58,364 nucleotides of DNA from contig ASZZ01000013.1 in the NCBI GenBank assembly GCA_000430305.1, positions 1-58,364 on the forward strand, written 5' to 3'. This DNA is from Streptococcus mitis 17/34. GTDB taxonomy: Bacteria; Bacillota; Bacilli; Lactobacillales; Streptococcaceae. Below, one piece after another: positions 38,485-48,947 of this stretch (its first letter is position 1; the number at the start of each line of letters is the position of its first letter). The position numbers and the translations under genes were made by a program. The notes beneath the pieces are model-generated. The model saw only the letters and a list, made by a program, of their open reading frames with translations, was not told where the DNA came from and searched no databases.

Positions 38485-40454
38485 TCTTCTTTCTCCTTTT
38501 CCTTTATTTCATTTAATACAATTTCTGTCAGTTTTTCACCTGCTTCTGACAAGGTTAAATCTTTAATTTGAGCTGCTGCCAAATTAAAGTGGCCCCCACC
38601 GCCTAGCTCTTCCATAATCCGTTGTACATTCAATTTACTACGACTACGAGCTGAGATAGAGATAAATCCTTGTGTATTCTTCGCAAGAACAAAACTCGCT
38701 TCAATACCTGACATAGCTAACATGGCATCTGCTGCCTTACTAATAACAACTGTATCATAGCATTTCGAGTCCTGAGCCTCTGCTATCAATACATCTGAAC
38801 CTAATTTACACCCCTGTAAAATCAGTTCGTTTACCTCACGATATTCTTCAAAATCTGTCGCAGCAATTTCTTGGATGACAATACTATCACTTCCTCTCGT
38901 TCTGAGATAACTCGCAACATCAAATGTCCGACTAGTCACTCGTGAAGTGAAATTTTTAGTATCCAGCATCATACCAGCCATCAAGACACTGGCTTGCATA
39001 CGACTCAGACGATTTTTCTTAGAATTCTGGAACTGAATCAATTCCGTTACCAACTCACTGGCACTGCTTGCACCACTTTCGATATAAGTGATAACGGCAT
39101 TATCGGGAAAATCCTGATCCCTTCTGTGGTGGTCAATGACGATGGTTTGGGTAAATAAATTATAAAATTCTTTCGATAAAGTTAAGGCAGTCTTTGAATG
39201 GTCTACAAGAATCAACAAAGAACGATTGGTCACCAAGCCCATCGCCTCCTTAACAGACAACAACTTCGTAACTCCTTCTTTTTCTAAGAATGAAACAGCT
39301 CTTTCAATATCTGGTGACATTTGATCTTCATCATAAAGAGCATAACTATTTTCAGTCACATTGCTAGCAAACAACTGCATACCTACAGCAGAACCCAAAG
39401 CATCCATATCTAGATTTTTGTGACCAACTACAAAAACTTGATCCACACTTCGAATCTTATCTGAAATAGCTGTCATCATAGCACGCGTACGAGTCCGTGT
39501 ACGTTTGATTGAGGCAGCAGATCCACCACCAAAATAAACGGGATTTTTCGTTTCGTCATTCTCCTTGACAACCACCTGGTCTCCACCACGCACTTCAGCC
39601 AAGTTCAAGTTGAGTAAAGCAACTTTCCCTATTTCATCATGATTTCCATCACCATAAGAAAATCCCATACTTAAGGTCAATGGCAACTGTCTCTGTTTCG
39701 ACTCTTCTCTGAAAGCATCGATAACAGAAAATTTATCATTCATCAAGCCCTCAAGCACCGTATAGTCCGTAAACAGATAAAAACGATCCATACTCACTCG
39801 ACGGGAAAACATGGCATATTTACCAGCAAATTCTGAAACAAAATTGGCTACAAAACTATTGATATGACTAATATCAGACTCCGATGTTTCATCTTCTAAA
39901 TCATCATAGTTGTCAACGGAAACGATCCCAATAACAGGCCGACTCGTTACTAACTCAACAGTCGCTTCATATTCACCAGACACATCAAAGAAGTAAAGAA
40001 CCCCAGACACCTTGTCCATATGAACCGAATAACGGGTCTCACCCAAGGTAGCATAAGAACCTGGGTTCCCCACAGAAGCCTTGATAATTGTTTGAATTAA
40101 TGCCACATCAATCTCGCCCACTTCATTAGTCAAAATCAATTCAGCATAAGGATTAAACCATTCAACGTCACCTGACGACAAGTCTAATTTAATGACTCCG
40201 ACAGGCATCTGTTCTAACAAGGTTGTCAAACTATCTTCAGCTTGGTGGTTTACATACTGGATTTGTTCTACTTCACTCCTTGAGTAGTAGTCTCTTTGAT
40301 GGATGAATAGTAAAATATATGAACCCAAAATAAGTAGCAAAAGAAATAGCGTTACCAGTGTATTCGTTACAAAAACAAGTTGCACAGATAGCACTCCGAA
40401 CGCCACTATTCCTAATATTAAGGGGAAAATAGGACTTACATAAAATTTTTTCAT
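38481..40454 (-). CDS. gdpP: GdpP (Pde1), cyclic di-AMP phosphodiesterase
   Basis: 657 aa. There are two N-terminal transmembrane helices, a PAS-like domain ([25 protein letters not shown]), a degenerate GGDEF domain, and DHH-DHHA1 catalytic domains ([21 protein letters not shown] and [13 protein letters not shown]). It hydrolyses c-di-AMP to pApA and so tunes potassium and osmotic balance and beta-lactam tolerance. ATG 40454 is chosen because the in-frame ATG at 40475 lies inside the likely -10 (TATAAT at 40474-40479) and AGAGG precedes 40454. Confidence 0.93.
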   Translation of the reverse strand: MKKFYVSPIFPLILGIVAFGVLSVQLVFVTNTLVTLFLLLLILGSYILLFIHQRDYYSRSEVEQIQYVNHQAEDSLTTLLEQMPVGVIKLDLSSGDVEWFNPYAELILTNEVGEIDVALIQTIIKASVGNPGSYATLGETRYSVHMDKVSGVLYFFDVSGEYEATVELVTSRPVIGIVSVDNYDDLEDETSESDISHINSFVANFVSEFAGKYAMFSRRVSMDRFYLFTDYTVLEGLMNDKFSVIDAFREESKQRQLPLTLSMGFSYGDGNHDEIGKVALLNLNLAEVRGGDQVVVKENDETKNPVYFGGGSAASIKRTRTRTRAMMTAISDKIRSVDQVFVVGHKNLDMDALGSAVGMQLFASNVTENSYALYDEDQMSPDIERAVSFLEKEGVTKLLSVKEAMGLVTNRSLLILVDHSKTALTLSKEFYNLFTQTIVIDHHRRDQDFPDNAVITYIESGASSASELVTELIQFQNSKKNRLSRMQASVLMAGMMLDTKNFTSRVTSRTFDVASYLRTRGSDSIVIQEIAATDFEEYREVNELILQGCKLGSDVLIAEAQDSKCYDTVVISKAADAMLAMSGIEASFVLAKNTQGFISISARSRSKLNVQRIMEELGGGGHFNLAAAQIKDLTLSEAGEKLTEIVLNEIKEKEKEE

Positions 40455-40542
40455 TCCAAACCTCTTGGCACCCATTATACCATAATAACCACCAAAAAGC
40501 GACTTTTTAAAAGTGTAATTAGCAATTCTACAAACTATAATA

Positions 40543-40577
40543 AAAAGGAGGTTTACAATTCAGTAAACCTTCCTTTA
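40543..40577 (-). terminator. Terminator after hpf
   Basis: Minus strand AAGGAAGGTTTAC-TGAATT-GTAAACCTCCTT followed by TTTATT. Confidence 0.8.
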
Positions 40578-40589
40578 CACATATTGAAA

Positions 40590-41138
40590 TTAAGATTCTT
40601 TAACTTCTAACAAACCAATTTCGCCATCCTCACGACGATAAATCACATTAGTTGTTTGATCTTCAACATCCACATAGATAAAGAAATCATGTCCCAACAA
40701 ATCCATCTGTAGAATAGCTTCTTCCAAATCCATTGGTTTTAAATCAATTTGTTTTGAACGAACAACTCTAGACTGGACAACATTTGGATCTTCCACCAAA
40801 GCATCTGTAAATAATTGACTAGTTGCTATCTTGTTTTTATTTTTACGCTCGATTTTTGTTTTTATTTTTACGAATCTGACGTTCAATTTTATCGGTTACA
40901 AGGTCAATTGAACCATACATATCTTGAGACACATCTTCTGCACGAAGAGTAATTGATCCAAGCGGAATCGTCACCTCCACTTTAGCCGTTTTTCACGATA
41001 CACCTTCAAGTTAACTCGAGCATCCAACTCTTGTTCAGCTTGAAAATACTTTTCGATCTTTTCGAGTTTAGAAACTACATAATCACGAATTGCTTCTGTT
41101 ACTTCTAGGTTTTCACCACGGATACTATATTTAATCAT
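40590..41138 (-). pseudogene. hpf: Long-form hibernation promoting factor (Hpf), two compensating frameshifts
   Basis: About 182 aa if intact. The N-terminal YfiA/HPF domain begins MIKYSIRGENLEVTEAIRDY at ATG 41138. The C-terminal dimerisation domain ends DVEDQTTNVIYRREDGEIGL. Two homopolymer indels interrupt it: a T5 run at 40989-40993 that should be six, and a T5 run at 40859-40863 that should be four. The first shifts the frame out and the second restores it, so start and C-terminus are in the same frame. Long-form HPF joins 70S ribosomes into inactive 100S dimers in stationary phase. The pattern points strongly to sequencing error. Confidence 0.9.
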
Positions 41139-41218
41139 ATGAGTACCTTCTTTCTAAACATTTTTGTTTTTCTGATTTCATTATAACGCTTTCATTTTTT
41201 TTTTGCAAATTTTTTTCC

Positions 41219-41881
41219 TCATCTTACAAGGGAAAAAGTTTTTACATCCTCAGCACCAGCTTCTTCCAGCAATTTCTTCACACGATTTATAGTTGTTCCT
41301 GTAGTATAAATATCATCTATAAGTAGGATTTTCTTAGGAATGCTGACTCCACTTTTAATAAAGAAAGGAAGTTCTGTCGTCAAGCGTTCTGAGCGACTTT
41401 TAGAAGAACTAGCTCTCTCTTCTCTTTTCTCTAATAAATCCAGATACTTGAGACCTGCTGCTTCAACTAAACCTTCAACCTGATTAAATCCTCTGTCAAG
41501 CAATCTTTCAGGACTTAGGGGAATTACAACAAATTGATACTCTTTGTACTTTTTCAACTCCTCACTTAAAAATGAAGCGAAAACTTTTCTTAAAAGGAAG
41601 TCTCCATCAAACTTATACCGACTGAAAAAATCCTTCATAGCTTGATTGTAAGTAAAAATCGCTCTATGACTGACTTCAATTCCCTCTTTCCACCAAAATT
41701 GACAATCTTGGCACTTTGTTGACAAAGCTGTTTTCATACAGTTTGGACAGTGCTCTTCTCCAATCCTCTCAAAAGTAGTGTCACAGTCTGAACAAAGACA
41801 AGAGTCATCATTCTTAATAAGTAAGAGACTACTAAAAGTTAAAACAGTCTTCATAGTCTGCCCACATAACAAACACTTCAT
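41219..41881 (-). CDS. comFC: ComFC-like phosphoribosyltransferase domain protein
   Basis: 220 aa. An N-terminal zinc-ribbon uses CLLCGQ, CLCSDC, CPNC and CQDC pairs. The C-terminal PRTase domain ends with the PRPP-binding loop ILLIDDIYTTGTTINRV. It is required for transformation, probably acting with ComFA on incoming single-stranded DNA in the cytoplasm. The start overlaps the comFA stop (ATGA), indicating coupling. Confidence 0.93.
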   Translation of the reverse strand: MKCLLCGQTMKTVLTFSSLLLIKNDDSCLCSDCDTTFERIGEEHCPNCMKTALSTKCQDCQFWWKEGIEVSHRAIFTYNQAMKDFFSRYKFDGDFLLRKVFASFLSEELKKYKEYQFVVIPLSPERLLDRGFNQVEGLVEAAGLKYLDLLEKREERASSSKSRSERLTTELPFFIKSGVSIPKKILLIDDIYTTGTTINRVKKLLEEAGAEDVKTFSLVR

Positions 41882-43175
41882 AAGCCTGCCTCCTTGTTCA
41901 TCTGCTGAATTTCCTTAATTGCCTTCTTGATTGAAGCATTTAATCCATCATGAAAGAAAAGCAAATCTCCTGTCGGTCTATCCATACTTCGTCCAACTCG
42001 TCCACCAATTTGAATCAAACTGGACTTGGTAAACAGACGATGATTGGCCTCTACTACAAAAACATCCACACAAGGAAGGTAACTCCTCGCTCCAAGATTG
42101 TCGTACTGATAAGTATTGTCAGTTCTCCATCTCGAAAAGCTTGCACTTGCTCTAATCGATCTTCTGTTACAGAAGAAACAAAACCAATTTTCTCATTTGG
42201 AAATTGCTCCTGTAAGATTTCTTTTAGCTGCTCCCCTTTTTTTATTTCTGATGCAAAAATGAGTAAAGGATAACCTGTCTTTCTCTGTTTCTCAATATAA
42301 GACTTTAACTTTGGTGACAAACGATTCTTATCCAAATAGCGATTAAAATCCGATAACCAAACTGGTTTAGGAATAATCAATGGATTCCCATGGAATCTTC
42401 TAGGCAAGCTCAGTCTTTTTAATTCTCCTAAACGGACTTTCCTATCTAATTCATCTGTCGAAGTCGCTGTTAAAAAGATTCTCAGCCCATTCTCCTTTAC
42501 ACTATTCTTGACAGCATGGTAAAGCGTTGGATTATCAACATAAGGAAAGGCATCTACTTCATCCACTATCAGTAAATCAAAAGCTTGATAAAATTTCAAT
42601 AACTGATGGGTCGTCGCAACAACTAGTGGTGTTCGAAAATACGGCTCTGATTCTCCGTGTAGTAAAGATATCTCGCAAGCAAAATCATCTTGCAAGCGCT
42701 TATACAATTCCAAGCATACATCTATTCGAGGACTGGCCAAACACACTGCACCACCCGCATTGATCACCTTAGCCACAACTTGATAAATCATTTCTGTCTT
42801 TCCAGCCCCTGTCACCGCATGAACTAAAGTTGGCTCTTGCTTGTCTACTGCTTGAATCAGTCCCTCTGACACCTTCTCTTGAAAAGGAGTTAATTGACCA
42901 CGCCATTTAAGAACATCTTGCTTCGGAAAATCCTCCTGTGGGAAATAGTATAAAGATTGATCACTCCGAACTCGCTTCATCAGCAAGCACTCCCGACAAT
43001 AGTAAGCACCGATGGGCAAATACCATTCATCTAAAATAGCACTATCACAACGTTGACAGAAAAGTTTCCCCTTCTCCTTTCTCATTGCTGGAAGTTTCTC
43101 CGCCAACTGACGTTCCTCTTCTGTTAATTCATTCTCCGTAAACAAACGACCGAGATAATTTGGATTTACTTTCAT
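41878..43175 (-). pseudogene. comFA: ComFA, competence DNA-uptake helicase, frameshifted
   Basis: About 432 aa if intact. The N-terminal four-cysteine zinc finger is CQRC...CREC. The DEAD-type ATPase has Walker A HAVTGAGKTEM, motif II LLIVDEVDAF, motif III FLTATST and motif VI QIGGRVGRSMDRP. The frame breaks after ERGVTF: plus strand AA at 42076-42077 should be AAA, joining to CVDVFVVEANHRLF. ComFA powers movement of transforming DNA across the membrane. A perfect ComX box lies 8 bases before the ATG. Confidence 0.93.
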
Positions 43176-43182
43176 ACTTCTT

Positions 43183-43190
43183 TATTCGTA
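43183..43190 (-). promoter_or_regulatory. ComX (cin/com) box of comFA
   Basis: Perfect TACGAATA on the minus strand, ending 7 bases before the comFA ATG. As the box acts as the -10 of ComX promoters, transcription should start at or next to the start codon, leaving no leader. Confidence 0.85.
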
Positions 43191-43219
43191 AAAACCTAGC
43201 GCTTTAGATGATTTTTTAG

Positions 43220-43225
43220 TACAAT
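43220..43225 (+). promoter_or_regulatory. -10 element of yigZ
   Basis: TACAAT ending 6 bases before the ATG at 43232. No Shine-Dalgarno is present between, so this message too may be leaderless. Confidence 0.45.
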
Positions 43226-43231
43226 TAAATC

Positions 43232-43867
43232 ATGGAATTTAGAACAATTAAAGAGGACAGACAAGTCCAAGAAGAAATCAAAAAATCTCGCTTTATCTGT
43301 CATGCCAAGCGTGTTTATAGCGAAGAAGAGGCTCGTGACTTCATTACTGCTATCAAGAAAGAGCACTACAAAGCTACGCATAACTGCTCTGCCTTCATTA
43401 TTGGGGAACATAGTGAAATCAAACGTACAAGTGATGATGGTGAACCTAGTGGTACTGCTGGCGTTCCCATGCTTGGGGTGCTAGAAAATCACAATCTTAC
43501 CAATATCTGTGTGGTAGTGACGCGCTACTTTGGTGGTATTAAACTAGGCGCTGGAGGATTGATTCGTGCTTACGCAGGCAGTGTTGCCTTAGCTGTCAAA
43601 GAAATCGGCATCATTGAAATAAAGGAACAGGCTGGCATTGCTATTCAAATGTCTTACGCTCAGTACCAAGAGTACAGTAACTTCCTTAAAGAACATGATC
43701 TCATAGAGCTTGAGACAAACTTTACAGAACAAGTCGATACGATGATTTATGTTGATAAAGAAGCAAAAGAAAATATTAAAGCCGCACTTGTAGAGTTTTT
43801 TAATGGAAAAGTCACTTTAACTGACCAAGGTTTACGCGAAGTTGAAGTTCCTGTAAACTTAGTGTAA
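43232..43867 (+). CDS. yigZ: YigZ/IMPACT family protein
   Basis: 211 aa. The N-terminal UPF0029/IMPACT domain shows KKSRFICHAKRVYSEEEA, the AFIIGEHSEIKRTSDDGEPSGTAG signature and RYFGGIKLGAGGLIRAY. The C-terminal DUF1949 domain follows. The family is implicated in nucleic-acid or translation-related regulation; its biochemical role is unsettled. It is divergent from comFA, with the starts 56 bases apart. Confidence 0.93.
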   Translation: MEFRTIKEDRQVQEEIKKSRFICHAKRVYSEEEARDFITAIKKEHYKATHNCSAFIIGEHSEIKRTSDDGEPSGTAGVPMLGVLENHNLTNICVVVTRYFGGIKLGAGGLIRAYAGSVALAVKEIGIIEIKEQAGIAIQMSYAQYQEYSNFLKEHDLIELETNFTEQVDTMIYVDKEAKENIKAALVEFFNGKVTLTDQGLREVEVPVNLV

Positions 43868-44250
43868 ACAATGGATAATGCAGCGTTTCACTGACATTTT
43901 CACCGCTACTTTAATTAGCAACATAAAAAGGTGCTTGCCAAGACCTACTAGAAAATGAACCTATTTAAAGTGAGTAGAACCTTTTTCCCTACTTTACAAT
44001 CTTTACAGATAAGTAGGGCACTACTGGTCGTAATATGCCTATTATATATATCTTCCGGATGAACGCTATAAGCTAGAAATGGAAATAGTATAGATGATAA
44101 CTAGATTACCATCACTTATTTGGAAATTATCTTTCTAAAAAATTTAGTACTTATAAGTTTGAATTCTTTTTTAAAAAAAGTTATTATAGCTATCTACTAG
44201 AATTAGCCTAACACAATCTCTTAAAATTAATGGCTTAGACCTGTGATATA
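43868..44250. other. Intergenic stretch between yigZ and cysK, no gene supported
   Basis: About 380 bases of AT-rich DNA. A 35-codon ORF opens at an ATG near 43954 (MNLFKVSRTFFPTL...) but has no ribosome binding site. The stretch may be a remnant of a lost element; nothing can be named. Confidence 0.4.
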
Positions 44251-44252
44251 AA

Positions 44253-44280
44253 AAATCCTATCACTTCGATAGGATTTCTA
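44253..44280. terminator. Hairpin upstream of the cysK promoter
   Basis: AAATCCTATC-ACTTC-GATAGGATTT followed by CTATATTTT, four bases before the cysK -35. It isolates cysK from upstream transcription. Confidence 0.7.
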
Positions 44281-44283
44281 TAT

Positions 44284-44312
44284 TTTACAAATGGTATATA
44301 TAGCGTTATACT
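44284..44312 (+). promoter_or_regulatory. cysK promoter
   Basis: TTTACA (44284-44289), a 17-base spacer and TATACT (44307-44312), followed by AGAGGT before the ATG at 44342. Confidence 0.65.
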
Positions 44313-44341
44313 AGAGATATCTTATACAAAGAGGTATTCAT

Positions 44342-45268
44342 ATGTCTATTTATAACAACATTACTGAACTAATCGGTCAAACTCCGATTGTTAAACTCAA
44401 CAACATTGTGCCAGAAGGTGCTGCGGACGTCTATGTAAAGCTTGAAGCATTTAACCCTGGTTCTTCTGTAAAAGACCGTATTGCTCTTAGCATGATTGAA
44501 AAAGCTGAACAAGACGGTATTCTGAAACCTGGCTCTACTATTGTTGAAGCAACAAGTGGAAATACTGGTATTGGACTTTCATGGGTAGGTGCTGCTAAAG
44601 GGTATAAAGTTGTCATCGTTATGCCTGAAACTATGAGTGTAGAACGCCGTAAGATTATCCAAGCCTATGGCGCTGAACTCGTCCTTACGCCTGGTAGCGA
44701 AGGAATGAAGGGTGCTATTGCCAAGGCTCAAGAAATCGCTGCTGAACGTGATGGTTTCCTTCCTCTTCAATTCGACAATCCAGCAAATCCAGAAGTACAC
44801 GAAAGAACAACAGGAGCTGAGATACTAGCTACTTTCGGTAAAGATGGATTAGATGCCTTTGTTGCTGGAGTTGGTACTGGTGGAACAATTTCTGGTGTTT
44901 CTCATGCACTCAAAGCAGCAAATTCAAACATTCAAGTTTATGCAGTAGAAGCAGATGAATCTGCTATTCTATCTGGTGAAAAACCTGGTCCTCACAAAAT
45001 TCAAGGTATATCAGCTGGATTTATTCCTGATACACTAGATACAAAGGCTTATGATGGTATCGTTCGTGTAACATCAGACGATGCTCTCGCACTCGGTCGT
45101 GAAATTGGTGGAAAAGAAGGTTTCCTTGTAGGGATTTCTTCAGCTGCATCTATCTATGGAGCAATTGAAGTTGCTAAGAAATTAGGTACAGGTAAGAAAG
45201 TCCTTGCTCTAGCACCAGATAACGGTGAACGTTATCTCTCTACAGCACTCTATGAATTTGAAGTGTAG
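44342..45268 (+). CDS. cysK: CysK, cysteine synthase (O-acetylserine sulfhydrylase)
   Basis: 308-aa PLP enzyme of fold type II. The cofactor Lys44 lies in [12 protein letters not shown], the substrate loop is [10 protein letters not shown], and the phosphate-cradle is [10 protein letters not shown]. It makes cysteine from O-acetylserine and sulfide. It is monocistronic with its own promoter and terminator. Confidence 0.96.
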   Translation: MSIYNNITELIGQTPIVKLNNIVPEGAADVYVKLEAFNPGSSVKDRIALSMIEKAEQDGILKPGSTIVEATSGNTGIGLSWVGAAKGYKVVIVMPETMSVERRKIIQAYGAELVLTPGSEGMKGAIAKAQEIAAERDGFLPLQFDNPANPEVHERTTGAEILATFGKDGLDAFVAGVGTGGTISGVSHALKAANSNIQVYAVEADESAILSGEKPGPHKIQGISAGFIPDTLDTKAYDGIVRVTSDDALALGREIGGKEGFLVGISSAASIYGAIEVAKKLGTGKKVLALAPDNGERYLSTALYEFEV

Positions 45269-45284
45269 TCTCCTAAATACACTT

Positions 45285-45313
45285 GGCCCTTATTATAGGG
45301 CTTTTTATTTTTA
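45285..45313 (+). terminator. Terminator after cysK
   Basis: GCCCT-TATTAT-AGGGC followed by TTTTTATTTTT. Confidence 0.85.
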
Positions 45314-45475
45314 TCCTGAAAAATTGACTGCATAGAAAAGTCTTTGGGCAGATAAAGGCTTGTTTGGGTTACAAGAGATGTAAACTGAGAGGTAAGCATC
45401 AAGTGAGAATTGACATGAGATTGGTACTTATGGCCAACAACCTCCTAAAATACAATAAGAGAACGACTAAAAATT

Positions 45476-45517
45476 AAAAAGCTAGAGTTCCACAATTGGA
45501 AATCTCTAGCTTTTTTG
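45476..45517. terminator. Terminator after tsf, usable in both directions
   Basis: AAAAAGCTAGAG / CTCTAGCTTTTTT stem with inner TTCCACAATTGGAA. It closes the rpsB-tsf operon on the minus strand. Between it and the cysK terminator (45314-45475) I see no feature. Confidence 0.85.
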
Positions 45518-45553
45518 TGTTTGAGAACTATTTTATCTCAGACTCTTCTATGA

Positions 45554-46594
45554 TTAGTTATTCAAGGCTGCTGCCATTGTAGCTGCAACTTCAGCTTCAA
45601 AGTCATTTGCAGCTTTCTCAATACCTTCACCAACTTCAAAGCGAGCGAACTCAACTACTGAAGCGTTAACTGATTCAAGGTATGCTTCAACTGTCTTGCT
45701 ATCATCCATGATGTAAACTTGTGCAAGAAGTGTGTATGCTTGGTCAACTTTAGTGTTGTCAAGCATGAAGCGATCCATTTTACCTGGGATGATTTTGTCC
45801 CAGATTTTTTCTGGTTTGCCTTCTGCAGCCAACTCAGCTTTGATGTCAGCTTCAGCTTGAGCAATCACTTCATCAGTCAATTGAGCTTTTGATCCATACT
45901 TCAAGTGTGAGAGGGCTGGTTTGTTAACCATTGCACGGCTTTCATTGTCTTGGTCGATAACGTGGTTCAATTGTGCCAACTCATCTTTAACGAATTGCTC
46001 ATCCAATTCTTTGTAAGAAAGAACTGTTGGTTTCATCGCTGCGATGTGCATTGACAATTGTTTAGCAAGTGCTTCGTCTCCACCTTCAACAACTGAAATA
46101 ACACCGATACGTCCACCGTTATGTTGGTAAGCTCCAAAGTGTTGTGCGTCTGTTTTTTCAATCAATGCAAAGCGACGGAATGAGATTTTTTCTCCGATAG
46201 TTGCTGTTGCAGATACGTATGCAGCTTCAAGAGTTTCACCTGAAGGCATTGTCAAAGCAAGAGCTTCTTCATTGTTAGCAGGTTTTCCTTCAGCAATAAC
46301 TTTAGCTGTAGTATTTACCAATTCAACGAATTGAGCGTTTTTCGCAACGAAGTCAGTTTCAGCGTTTACTTCAATAACTGCTGCAACATTACCGTTAACA
46401 TAAACACCAGTCAAACCTTCTGCAGCAACACGGTCAGCTTTCTTAGCTGCCTTAGCCATACCTTTTTCACGAAGCAATTCAATCGCTTTTTCGATGTCAC
46501 CGTCTGTTTCTACAAGCGCTTTTTTAGCGTCCATAACACCGGCACCAGATTTTTCACGCAACTCTTTTACAAGTTTAGCTGTAATTTCTGCCAT
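45554..46594 (-). CDS. tsf: Elongation factor Ts
   Basis: 346 aa. The N-terminal UBA-like module and signature [22 protein letters not shown] are intact. The core TDFVAKN motif contacts EF-Tu. It is the nucleotide exchange factor for EF-Tu. AGGAG precedes the ATG. It is co-transcribed with rpsB across a strong hairpin. Confidence 0.97.
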   Translation of the reverse strand: MAEITAKLVKELREKSGAGVMDAKKALVETDGDIEKAIELLREKGMAKAAKKADRVAAEGLTGVYVNGNVAAVIEVNAETDFVAKNAQFVELVNTTAKVIAEGKPANNEEALALTMPSGETLEAAYVSATATIGEKISFRRFALIEKTDAQHFGAYQHNGGRIGVISVVEGGDEALAKQLSMHIAAMKPTVLSYKELDEQFVKDELAQLNHVIDQDNESRAMVNKPALSHLKYGSKAQLTDEVIAQAEADIKAELAAEGKPEKIWDKIIPGKMDRFMLDNTKVDQAYTLLAQVYIMDDSKTVEAYLESVNASVVEFARFEVGEGIEKAANDFEAEVAATMAAALNN

Positions 46595-46618
46595 TTTGAT
46601 TCTCCTATATTTTTAAAA

Positions 46619-46652
46619 ATAGGAGAGCCGGGCTAAGCCCCGCCCTCCTAGG
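46619..46652 (-). terminator. GC-rich hairpin between rpsB and tsf
   Basis: Minus strand AGGAGGGCGGGGC-TTA-GCCCGGCTCTCCT with the mismatch-tolerant stem of about 13 pairs, followed by TATTTTTA. It looks like a partial terminator or processing hairpin that could set the rpsB:tsf ratio. It also lies upstream of the tsf ribosome binding site. Confidence 0.6.
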
Positions 46653-46671
46653 TAATTACTATTTATATGAA

Positions 46672-47451
46672 TTAAGCGTTGTCGCCTTCTACAACTTCAA
46701 CGATTTCTTCAATTGAATCTGCTTGAGCTTCTGAAGCTGCAAATTCTGCTTCAACTGCTGCTGCATCTTCACCTTGACGTCCTTCGATGATAGCGTCAGC
46801 CAATTTAGCTGTAATCAATTTAACAGCGCGGATAGCGTCATCGTTAGCTGGGATGATTACATCGATATCATCTGGATCAGTGTTTGTGTCAACCATCGCT
46901 ACAACTGGGATTCCCAATTTTTTAGCTTCTTTAACAGCGATTTGCTCTTTATGTGGGTCAACTACATACATCACATCTGGAATACGAGGCATATCTTCGA
47001 TACCACCCAAGAATTTTTCAAGACGTGCACGTTGTTTGTTAAGAAGTGCAACTTCTTTCTTAGGAAGAACTTCAAAAGTTCCATCTTCTTCCATACGTTT
47101 GATTTCTTTCAAACGAGCGATACGTTTTTGGATTGTTCCCCAGTTTGTAAGAGTTCCACCCAACCAACGGTGGTTGATGAAGTATTGACCTGAACGTACT
47201 GCTTCTTCAGCAACTGCATCAGCTGCTTGTTTCTTAGTACCAACGAACAATACAACTGCATCGTTAGCTGCTGCATCACGCATGAAGTCGTATGCTTGGT
47301 CAGCGTATTTTACAGTTTGTTGCAAGTCGATAACGTGGATTCCGTTACGCTCTGTAAAGATGTATTTAGCCATCTTAGGGTTCCAGCGACGAGTTTGGTG
47401 ACCAAAATGTACACCGGCCTCAAGAAGTTGTTTCATTGAAATTACTGCCAT
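46672..47451 (-). CDS. rpsB: Ribosomal protein uS2
   Basis: 259 aa, beginning [25 protein letters not shown], the universal S2 opening. The coiled-coil region around [16 protein letters not shown] and the conserved [26 protein letters not shown] are present. The frame extends 28 codons upstream, but AAGGAG precedes ATG 47451, which fits the family start. Confidence 0.97.
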   Translation of the reverse strand: MAVISMKQLLEAGVHFGHQTRRWNPKMAKYIFTERNGIHVIDLQQTVKYADQAYDFMRDAAANDAVVLFVGTKKQAADAVAEEAVRSGQYFINHRWLGGTLTNWGTIQKRIARLKEIKRMEEDGTFEVLPKKEVALLNKQRARLEKFLGGIEDMPRIPDVMYVVDPHKEQIAVKEAKKLGIPVVAMVDTNTDPDDIDVIIPANDDAIRAVKLITAKLADAIIEGRQGEDAAAVEAEFAASEAQADSIEEIVEVVEGDNA

Positions 47452-47567
47452 GAGTATTTCTCCTTTTTGTTTTTTTCCTCTTCTTGACTTCAACTCGCAA
47501 AACGACCCAAGGGCAACTGTCTCACAATTCATCAAGAATGAGTATTATCGTTCACACGACAAGTTTC

Positions 47568-47596
47568 ATTTTACCATACTTTTTCAATATTTTCAA
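47568..47596 (-). promoter_or_regulatory. rpsB-tsf promoter
   Basis: Minus strand TTGAAA (47591-47596), a 17-base spacer and TAAAAT (47568-47573). The leader would be about 110 bases, long enough for an autoregulatory S2-binding structure, though I could not fold one convincingly. Confidence 0.6.
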
Positions 47597-47633
47597 GTTT
47601 TTTAAGAATTTTTTTAGAGAGACTATCGCCACT

Positions 47634-47664
47634 AAAAAAGAGACTCTATTAAGTCTCCTTTTCT
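47634..47664 (-). terminator. Terminator after pcsB
   Basis: Minus strand AAGGAGACT-TAAT-AGAGTCTC followed by TTTTTT. Confidence 0.75.
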
Positions 47665-47666
47665 AA

Positions 47667-48854
47667 TTAATCTGCATAAATATATGTTACAAAACCTGAC
47701 GACGTAGTTGTCGGATTGAACCACCCACGATGATTTCCAAGCGTGCGATTACCAGCATAATTTGATTCTGATACTTGGATACGTGTTGTTGATTCTACAG
47801 CAGTGACTACCGCTACGTGTCCATATCCACCATCATTCCAACATGCAATCGCACCAACTTGAGGTGTCGAACCTGTACGGAATCCTGCAGCAGCTGCACT
47901 TGTAGCCCACTGTGCTCCATTACCCCAATAGTCTCCAGCCCAAGGTGCTAATGTTTTAACTCCCCATGTACATTCTCCAATTGGATAACTTGAAGCATTT
48001 GTACTGTATGTTGGGCGTTGTTTGACTGCCACAGGAGTGTATGTTGTTGATTCCGAAGAAGCTACAGCTTGAACCTGTGCTGCAAAAGTCGTATTTCCAG
48101 AAGCAACAACTGTTTGTTGTTGACTTACTTGTTTTGCCTTGTAAGCTGCTTCTGCCTCTGCTGCTGCTTTTGCTGCCGCTTCTGCTTCTGCTTTTTTCTC
48201 TAGCAAACTTGCTTTTTCATCTTCTGCTGTCGCTTTTTCAGCAGCAAGATTTAATTCTGCAGCCTTCAACTCAGCTTGTTTCGTTGTTAGAGCTTGTGCA
48301 TCATCAGACAATTTCTGTTGATTTGCAATTACTGTATTAATTGCGTCATTGTTTGCCACTTGCTTCTCAGAAATTGCTTTTTTATCTGCTTTTTGTTGTT
48401 CCAACATTTTGTTGTTAGCAGATACAATTTCATTCATTGCTGCTACACGTGAAATAGCTTCTGTAATTGATTTTGAGTTTACAATCGTATTGATGTAGCT
48501 AGTTGCAGCTCCATTTGTTTGAGCACTACGAGCTTGTTTTTCCAAAGAATCATTGCGAGATACAATGTTTTTAGAAAGTTCTGTAATCTCACTCTCAAGT
48601 TTTTTGGATTCTGCTTGCAATCTATCATTTTCAGCTTGCAAGTTAGATTGCTCAGCTTGAATAGCTGATACTTGCTCCTGAATTTGGTCAACTTGTTTTT
48701 GGGCTTCTTGTTGTTGTGCTGTTAAGTTACTAATTTTATTATCTTGAGCAGCAATTTTGTCATCAGTCGTTTCTGCATGCGCAGTTGTTAAAACAGCTAC
48801 TTGAGAAACCATTACTGTACTTAATAAAAGTGACGCTAAGATTTTTTTCTTCAT
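47667..48854 (-). CDS. pcsB: PcsB, septal cell-wall splitting CHAP hydrolase
   Basis: 395 aa. A signal peptide is cleaved after AHA (about residue 27). A long coiled coil (about 30-250, with heptads such as [22 protein letters not shown]) is followed by an Ala-rich linker and a C-terminal CHAP domain. The catalytic Cys lies in [16 protein letters not shown] and His in [13 protein letters not shown]. In pneumococcus PcsB is activated by FtsEX at the septum and is essential. The WalR-like site at its promoter agrees with WalRK control. Confidence 0.96.
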   Translation of the reverse strand: MKKKILASLLLSTVMVSQVAVLTTAHAETTDDKIAAQDNKISNLTAQQQEAQKQVDQIQEQVSAIQAEQSNLQAENDRLQAESKKLESEITELSKNIVSRNDSLEKQARSAQTNGAATSYINTIVNSKSITEAISRVAAMNEIVSANNKMLEQQKADKKAISEKQVANNDAINTVIANQQKLSDDAQALTTKQAELKAAELNLAAEKATAEDEKASLLEKKAEAEAAAKAAAEAEAAYKAKQVSQQQTVVASGNTTFAAQVQAVASSESTTYTPVAVKQRPTYSTNASSYPIGECTWGVKTLAPWAGDYWGNGAQWATSAAAAGFRTGSTPQVGAIACWNDGGYGHVAVVTAVESTTRIQVSESNYAGNRTLGNHRGWFNPTTTSSGFVTYIYAD

Positions 48855-48889
48855 ATTACGTAGATACTCCTTCTTTTAAAGACAATACT

Positions 48890-48933
48890 AGTATACCAAA
48901 AAAAGGCCTAATGAATATTACGCCTTTGTTACA
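48890..48933 (-). promoter_or_regulatory. pcsB promoter with WalR (VicR) box
   Basis: Minus strand TGTAAC-AAAGG-CGTAAT (48917-48933) resembles the WalR direct repeat TGTWAH-N5-TGTWAH with one mismatch. It overlaps the -35 position of a promoter whose -10 is TATACT (48890-48895). The -35 itself is poor, so activation by WalR is expected. Confidence 0.65.
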
Positions 48934-48947
48934 TTTTTGTTTCTTTC

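Noticed and set aside
40475-40475. Upstream ATG as the gdpP start
   Set aside because: That ATG lies in the probable -10 sequence and lacks a ribosome binding site; ATG 40454 has one.
43954-44061. 35-codon ORF in the yigZ-cysK gap
   Set aside because: It has no Shine-Dalgarno or promoter and no recognisable motif.
46774-47193. 139- and 133-codon ORFs opposite rpsB
   Set aside because: They are antisense shadows of a highly conserved ribosomal protein gene.
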